A stretch of DNA of 10,482 bases from Actinomycetota bacterium (GTDB lineage Bacteria; Actinomycetota; Thermoleophilia; UBA2241), in assembly GCA_003164655.1 (NCBI GenBank), contig PLTW01000215.1, forward strand, positions 1 to 10,482, in the 5' to 3' direction. A program made the translations under genes and the position numbers. Position 1 is the first letter of the stretch. The number at the start of each line of letters is the position of its first letter. Below, in pieces: positions 6,616-10,482 of this stretch. The notes under the pieces are model-generated. The model saw nothing but the letters and a program-made list of their open reading frames with translations. It made no database searches and was not told where the DNA came from.

Positions 6616-6619
6616 GGCC

Positions 6620-7615
6620 CTACTGCTGAAGCCGCGCGCGCTGGCGCAGGCGGCCGGTCGCCCGGGCGCCGTACCAGGCAGCGACGGCCAGGGCGGCGAG
6701 CAAGACGACGAACGGGATGATCGCGCCCAGGCCGACGACGATCGCCGCGAAGCCGCCGGTGAGATGGCGCCACGACGTTCCCATTGCCTCGAGAAAACCG
6801 TTCCGCCGGATCGACGCACGGTGCGCGCTGCGCTGCGTGATCGACACCGTCAGCGTGCCAAAGGCGACCTGTTCGTGCAGCGCCTTGAGCTGGCCGGTTA
6901 ACTCTTCGACCTGGAGCTCGGTGGCGTCGATGCGGGCCTGCACGGCGAGCGCTTCGGTCACGTTGCGAGCTTGGCCCAGAAAGCTGAGAAGACGCCGATC
7001 GACGCTGCGCGCCTGCGCCAGACGAGCGCTCAAGTCGACGTACTGGCCGGTCACGTCGGTGGCGCTGGTCTGCACGCCCTGCACGCGACCGAGCTCGCCG
7101 AAACGCTGGATCGCCGCGTCGTAGGAGGCGGCCGGCACGCGCACCGTGATGTCGGCGAAGGGCGGCGACGAGCTGTCGGTGGTCGACACCTGGCTGGTCA
7201 GCTCGTAGCCGCCGTAGCCGCTCGTGAGGCCGACGACGCGGGCGGCCGCCTCGGGCACACCGCCCTTGGCCACGGTCAGGCTCATCTCGCCGGTGCGCAC
7301 GAGAAAGCGCTGGGCGTCGAGCGGGCCCACGTCGCTGGCGATCGGGCTCGAAGGCGCGGGCGTGGCCAGCGCCACGCCCGCGCCCTTGGCAGTCGACTGC
7401 CCGGCAGAAGCGGCGATATTCGCGGCGTTGTCGCCGAGCGCCGCCGGCTGGCCTTCCGCCGGGCCGGGCAGGGCCGCGGCGGTCCTCGAAGCGCTTGACG
7501 AACTCTCGCCGGAACGTGTCGCGGCGAGGTGGGCGACGGCGGCGGCGCTGAGAAGCAGCGCCGCCGCCGTCGCCCCGGCGATCAGCAGACGGCGATGACG
7601 CAGCAGGCGGGACAT
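6620..7615 (-). CDS. DUF4349 domain membrane-anchored protein
   Basis: A 331-residue envelope protein. An uncleaved signal or anchor sits at about 10-32 (Arg-rich start, then LLIAGATAAALLLSAAAVAH), followed by a Ser/Ala/Pro-rich linker (33-100). The DUF4349 domain spans about 103-315: RTGEMSLTVAKGGVPEAA, GGYELTSQVSTTDSS, DITVRVPAASYDAAIQRFGE, and the signature DVTGQYVDLSARLAQARSVD (187-206). A helical, probably coiled-coil stretch (about 195-250, VQARIDATELQVEELTGQLK) precedes a last beta segment and a second membrane helix (about 288-316), with a basic cytoplasmic tail. DUF4349 proteins are known only by domain; similarity to MscS-like or lipoprotein families has not defined a function. ATG 7615 is supported by AAGGGAG (complement of 7621-7627) 5 nt upstream. 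The stop is TAG. It is divergent from the rhomboid gene. Confidence 0.85.
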   Translation of the reverse strand: MSRLLRHRRLLIAGATAAALLLSAAAVAHLAATRSGESSSSASRTAAALPGPAEGQPAALGDNAANIAASAGQSTAKGAGVALATPAPSSPIASDVGPLDAQRFLVRTGEMSLTVAKGGVPEAAARVVGLTSGYGGYELTSQVSTTDSSSPPFADITVRVPAASYDAAIQRFGELGRVQGVQTSATDVTGQYVDLSARLAQARSVDRRLLSFLGQARNVTEALAVQARIDATELQVEELTGQLKALHEQVAFGTLTVSITQRSAHRASIRRNGFLEAMGTSWRHLTGGFAAIVVGLGAIIPFVVLLAALAVAAWYGARATGRLRQRARLQQ

Positions 7616-7749
7616 CTCGACTCCCTTCGGTCGTGTCGGTCGGGTGGTCGCAGAGGAGACGCTGCGCGCTTGCCGCGGGTTCGCCGGCGGGCGCCGGCCG
7701 GCGGCGTGTCCCCTAAAGCAACGCCGCCGCCCGGGCGATACAGAAAGAC
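7616..7749. other. Divergent intergenic region with inverted repeat
   Basis: 134 nt between the divergent DUF4349 and rhomboid genes, so promoters for both should lie here; no convincing -35/-10 pair was found. A perfect 9-bp inverted repeat, CGGCGGCGT / ACGCCGCCG (7699-7707 and 7721-7729) with a 13-nt loop containing the AT-richer cctaaag, ends 20 nt before the rhomboid start. It could be an operator or a leader hairpin affecting rhomboid translation. Confidence 0.4.
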
Positions 7750-8595
7750 ATGCTGCCGGTCGTCAGTCATGAGGCAAAGACCTATCGCTGGCCGTACGCC
7801 ACCGTCACGCTGATCGGCATCAACGTGCTGGCGTTCGTGTTCGAGCTCTCGGTCGGCGTGCGCTTCGTGCCCTTCCTGCAGGAGTGGGGTCTCGTGCCGG
7901 CGCGCATCAGCGCCGAGGTGACGGGCCACAACATGCTGACCCTGGTGACGGCCATGTTCCTGCACGTCGGCTGGATCCATCTGATCGGCAACATGTGGTT
8001 CCTGTTCGTCTTCGGCGACGCCGTCGAGGACGCCTTCGGCTGGCGCTGGTTTCTGGCCATCTACCTGCTGTCGGGCTTCTTTGCCAACATCGCCTTCATG
8101 GTCGGCACGTCGGGGTCGGCGGTCCCCGCGATCGGTGCGAGCGGGGCGATTGCAGGCGTCATGGGCGCCAGTCTCGTGCTGTGGCCGACGGCGCGTCTGA
8201 AGATCCCGGCCGTCATCCTGATCGCGGTCGTGCTCTATGTGTGCTACGACCTCCTCATCGCGGTCGGCATGCCCTCGATCGTGCTCGGCGGACCCATCAT
8301 CTTCATCGTGTCCATGCTGGGGTCGGTGGTGTGGTACGCGGTCCGTCGCCAGCGGCGCACCGGGCAGGGATTCCTGTACTCGCTGTTCGTCATGGCGGCG
8401 CTGCCCGCCTGGGCCGTGCTCGGACTCTTCTTTCTGACGAACCTGTGGAGCGGCGCGCTGTCGGTCGTAAGCCCCGCCTACGGCGGGGCGGTCGGCTGGT
8501 GGGCCCACATCGGCGGATTCGTCGCCGGGGCGCTGTGCGCGGCGCTCTTTCCCAAGCATCCGATCGTGCTCAAGAAGCGCGCTGTTCTGGAGTAG
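7750..8595 (+). CDS. Rhomboid family intramembrane serine protease
   Basis: A 281-residue polytopic membrane protease. Rhomboids cleave transmembrane segments of substrates within the membrane using a Ser-His dyad. First membrane helix about 16-34 (YATVTLIGINVLAFVFELS); the second carries HVGWIHLIGNMWFLFVFGD with the H77...N81 motif; then a segment around 100-118; catalytic Ser131 in GASGAIAG (129-136); catalytic His253 in HIGGFVAG (253-260). All expected catalytic residues are present, so it should be active. The section between the serine and histidine helices is long (about 115 residues) and includes the basic loop RRQRR (199-203) and extra hydrophobic segments. ATG 7750 is the only plausible start: an in-frame TAA lies at 7714. 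The ribosome site is weak (agaaag). The stop is TAG, 35 nt before the next gene, with which it is probably co-transcribed. Confidence 0.92.
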   Translation: MLPVVSHEAKTYRWPYATVTLIGINVLAFVFELSVGVRFVPFLQEWGLVPARISAEVTGHNMLTLVTAMFLHVGWIHLIGNMWFLFVFGDAVEDAFGWRWFLAIYLLSGFFANIAFMVGTSGSAVPAIGASGAIAGVMGASLVLWPTARLKIPAVILIAVVLYVCYDLLIAVGMPSIVLGGPIIFIVSMLGSVVWYAVRRQRRTGQGFLYSLFVMAALPAWAVLGLFFLTNLWSGALSVVSPAYGGAVGWWAHIGGFVAGALCAALFPKHPIVLKKRAVLE

Positions 8596-8630
8596 GCCGT
8601 GGGAGCTCGCAACAACCGGGTACAGCGCTG

Positions 8631-9449
8631 ATGGCGCGGCTGCTGAGCTGCCCCCAGTGCCGCGCGGAGTTCAGTTTCGACGACTGGGCGAAAGCCACGT
8701 CGTGTCCCGCCTGCGGACGCCGTTTGAGCTTTTTCGAGGCCAGCGGCCAGGCGGCGCCCGCCGGCGCCGCCGTCGCCGCCGCTCCGGCGCAACCGTTCTC
8801 GCCGCCGCTCGCCACTGCCATGCCCGCGCCGCCGCAACCGTCCGCACCGCCGCCCGCCGTCGCCGCCGCTCCGGCGCAGCCGTTCCCGCCGCCGCTCGCC
8901 ACCGCCATGCCCGCGCCGCCGCGCTCGCACGTCTACACGATCGGCGGCAAGGCCCTGGAGTGGAGCAGCGGCTGGACGGTCGTGGTCGTGATCTGGGCGA
9001 TCGTGGCCGTCGGGCTGGTGGCGACCCGGGTAGAGATGGGTCCGCTCACGGTGATGACGCCGGCCGAGAGGGCCGCCATCGTCGCGGTGCAGCACGTAAG
9101 GCTGCCCACCGGGGCGTCCACCGAGGCGGTGTTGCGCTACTCGGCCACTCACGACCTCACGCTCGAGGGCCACGTCGCCACGATACCGGCCGGCGGCACG
9201 CAGATGTGGTATGCGTTCGACCGGCCCTGGGAGCACCGCATCTACGTCTACACGGAGCTGCCCGGCAGCAGCATGGTCGGCAAGAGCGCCGACCTGTCGT
9301 GGACCGTCGCCGACGGCGTCGCCACGGCGGACGGCGCGACCAGGGCGGCGCTGGCCAAAGCGGCGCAGACCATGGCCCATCCGCCGTCGGCCAACTCCGT
9401 GCGCCCCATCCCGGGGATCATCCCGTCGCTGCCGCCGGATCTGCAGTAG
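8631..9449 (+). CDS. Zinc-ribbon, Pro/Ala-linker, single-TM protein of unknown function
   Basis: A 272-residue protein not assigned to a named family. An N-terminal zinc ribbon has two CxxC pairs (C7-P-Q-C10 and C25-P-A-C28; LLSCPQCRAEFSFDDW). A low-complexity Pro/Ala linker follows (about 39-98) with an internal 29-residue duplication, then one membrane helix (about 115-131, WTVVVVIWAIVAVGLVA). The unrecognised domain (133-272) contains STEAVLRYSATHDLTLEGHV and GGTQMWYAFDRPWEHRIYVY, predicted beta-rich. If the ribbon is cytoplasmic, the C-terminal domain faces outward. ATG 8631 is preferred because the ribbon begins at once; no clear ribosome site precedes it, so coupling to the rhomboid gene (stop 8595) is possible. 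The frame stays open further upstream only because it overlaps the rhomboid gene. The stop is TAG; it converges on the dehydrogenase gene with 15 nt between. Confidence 0.8.
   Translation: MARLLSCPQCRAEFSFDDWAKATSCPACGRRLSFFEASGQAAPAGAAVAAAPAQPFSPPLATAMPAPPQPSAPPPAVAAAPAQPFPPPLATAMPAPPRSHVYTIGGKALEWSSGWTVVVVIWAIVAVGLVATRVEMGPLTVMTPAERAAIVAVQHVRLPTGASTEAVLRYSATHDLTLEGHVATIPAGGTQMWYAFDRPWEHRIYVYTELPGSSMVGKSADLSWTVADGVATADGATRAALAKAAQTMAHPPSANSVRPIPGIIPSLPPDLQ
8769..8922 (+). repeat. 87-bp tandem duplication inside the zinc-ribbon gene
   Basis: Bases 8769-8835 recur at 8856-8922 (period 87 bp = 29 codons) with only about three substitutions, mostly silent. In protein they encode two copies of AVAAAPAQPF(S/P)PPLATAMP and APP. 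The in-frame, nearly identical copies suggest a recent duplication that lengthened the linker. Confidence 0.85.
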
Positions 9450-9464
9450 AGCTCGTCCGCTCGC

Positions 9465-10482
9465 TCAGAGGGCGTCGTCGGGCGGCGCAAAGCCGCGGCG
9501 CAGCGTGTTCTCGGTGACGACCCGCGGCTCGAGGAACTGCGGCAGGTAGTCGGGACCGCCGGCCTTGGAGCCGATGCCGCTCATCTTGAAACCGCCGAAC
9601 GGCTGGCGCGCGACCAGCGCCCCGGTGATGCCGCGGTTGATGTAGAGGTTGCCGACGCGAAACTCGCGCCGGGCGCGGGCGATGGCGGCGGGGCTGCGTG
9701 AGATCAGCCCGCCGGTGAGCGCATACGAAGTGCCGTTGGCGATCTCGAGCGCCTCGTCGAAGTCGCGCGCCTTCAGGACGGCCAGCACGGGACCGAAGAT
9801 CTCCTCCTGGGCGATCGTCGCACCCGGCTCGACGTCGGTGAAGATGTGAGGGCCGATGTAGAAGCCGCCGTCGGGCCAGCCGCCGGGCGGCTCGGGCGTC
9901 GCCAAGGCGAGCGTCGCCTCGCGCCGGCCCTGCTCGATGTAGCCCTCGATCGTGGCTTTGGCGGCGGCCGTGATGACCGGTCCGAGCCGCGTGGCGGGGT
10001 CGTCGGGCGGGCCGACGGCGAGGCTGCGCGTCGCCTCGACGAGGCGCTCCAGAAACTCGTCGTAGGCCTGCTGCAGGACGATCACCCGGGAGCAGGCCGA
10101 GCACTTCTGCCCCTGATAGCCGAAGGCCGAGGCGACCGTTTCGAGGACGGCGACGTCGAGGTCGGCGTCGGTGTCGACGATGATCGCGTTCTTGCCGCCG
10201 AGCTCGGCGATGACGCGCTTGATCCAGGCGCGGCCGGGCTGCTCGATGGCGCGCGCCATGATGCGCAGGCCCACGGCCCGCGAGCCGGTGAAGGCGATGA
10301 GGTGGACCTCGGGATGGGTGACGAGCGCCTCGCCGATCTCGCCGCCGGGGCCGAACAGCAGGTTCACGGCCCCGGGGGGCGCGCCGGCGGCCCGCAGGAT
10401 GCGGGCCAGCTGCGCGCCGATCAGCGGCGTCGGTCCGGCCGGCTTGATCACGACGGTGTTGCCGGCGACCAGGGCCGCGCTC
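9465..10482 (-). CDS. rocA: L-glutamate gamma-semialdehyde (1-pyrroline-5-carboxylate) dehydrogenase, 5' part beyond window
   Basis: An NAD-dependent aldehyde dehydrogenase that oxidises glutamate semialdehyde/P5C to glutamate, the second step of proline (and arginine) catabolism in the cytoplasm. About 338 C-terminal residues are visible; the family is usually about 515, so roughly a third lies beyond the right edge. The visible start AALVAGNTVVIKPAGPTP is a typical mid-protein ALDH motif; the GTG at 10451 is an internal valine, not the start. FTGSRAVG is present, ELGGKNA carries the catalytic Glu (codon 10203-10205), GYQGQKCSACSR the nucleophilic Cys (codon 10101-10103), and EEIFGPVLAV follows. 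The tail GGPDYLPQFLEPRVVTENTL and RRGFAP is diagnostic of the RocA/PruA type rather than a general ALDH. No proline dehydrogenase domain is seen; a partner could lie to the right. Confidence 0.93.
   Translation of the reverse strand, partial: SAALVAGNTVVIKPAGPTPLIGAQLARILRAAGAPPGAVNLLFGPGGEIGEALVTHPEVHLIAFTGSRAVGLRIMARAIEQPGRAWIKRVIAELGGKNAIIVDTDADLDVAVLETVASAFGYQGQKCSACSRVIVLQQAYDEFLERLVEATRSLAVGPPDDPATRLGPVITAAAKATIEGYIEQGRREATLALATPEPPGGWPDGGFYIGPHIFTDVEPGATIAQEEIFGPVLAVLKARDFDEALEIANGTSYALTGGLISRSPAAIARARREFRVGNLYINRGITGALVARQPFGGFKMSGIGSKAGGPDYLPQFLEPRVVTENTLRRGFAPPDDAL

Noticed and set aside
7582..8559. 325-aa open frame on the - strand
   Set aside because: Antisense to the rhomboid gene; His/Gln/Asp-rich artefact of codon bias.
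7884..8630. Upstream extension of the zinc-ribbon protein giving 521 aa
   Set aside because: The extension overlaps the rhomboid gene out of frame and is Arg-rich noise. The zinc ribbon starts right after ATG 8631.

Overview
The window comes from a high-GC bacterium with very strong G/C preference at third codon positions. The end of 23S (reading ...ggccgagggcttgac) and the Gram-positive-like 5S look actinobacterial, perhaps an uncultured Thermoleophilia-like lineage. The sequence alone does not settle this, and Chloroflexota-like groups remain possible. No integrase, transposase, CRISPR array, tRNA or phage gene was seen.

Layout. (1) Bases 1-619 hold the 3' end of a ribosomal RNA operon on the + strand: 23S tail, short spacer, 5S, and a very strong hairpin terminator. 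(2) Bases 620-932 are a non-coding stretch with one plausible sigma70-type promoter and a long leader. (3) Bases 933-5451 form a tight + strand gene cluster: two tandem paralogues of the MttB (trimethylamine/quaternary-amine methyltransferase) superfamily, both without pyrrolysine; a spermidine-synthase-fold protein; a probable 30-codon ORF that fills the next gap exactly; an IscX-like Fe-S assembly protein; and a stand-alone LON substrate-binding-domain protein. Spacings are 56 and 24 nt, then overlaps of 4, 4 and 14 nt, so co-transcription and translational coupling are likely. (4) Bases 5510-7615 carry two - strand genes, a DUF4349 membrane-anchored protein and a zinc-independent NADPH:quinone-reductase-like MDR enzyme, separated by a cluster of GC-rich palindromes. 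(5) Bases 7750-9449 carry a + strand pair divergent from DUF4349: a complete rhomboid protease, and a zinc-ribbon/Pro-Ala linker/single-TM protein with an unrecognised C-terminal domain. (6) Bases 9465-10482 hold a - strand L-glutamate gamma-semialdehyde (P5C) dehydrogenase that runs off the right edge.

How they may work together. The 933-5451 cluster is the unusual part. MttB-family enzymes normally demethylate quaternary or tertiary amines and pass the methyl group to a corrinoid protein, but no corrinoid protein, its reductive activator or a second methyltransferase lies in the window. Instead the two paralogues sit with an SAM-fold protein and an IscX/LON pair. The cluster's substrate and chemistry cannot be read from the sequence. 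The remaining genes look like ordinary chromosomal housekeeping or envelope functions.
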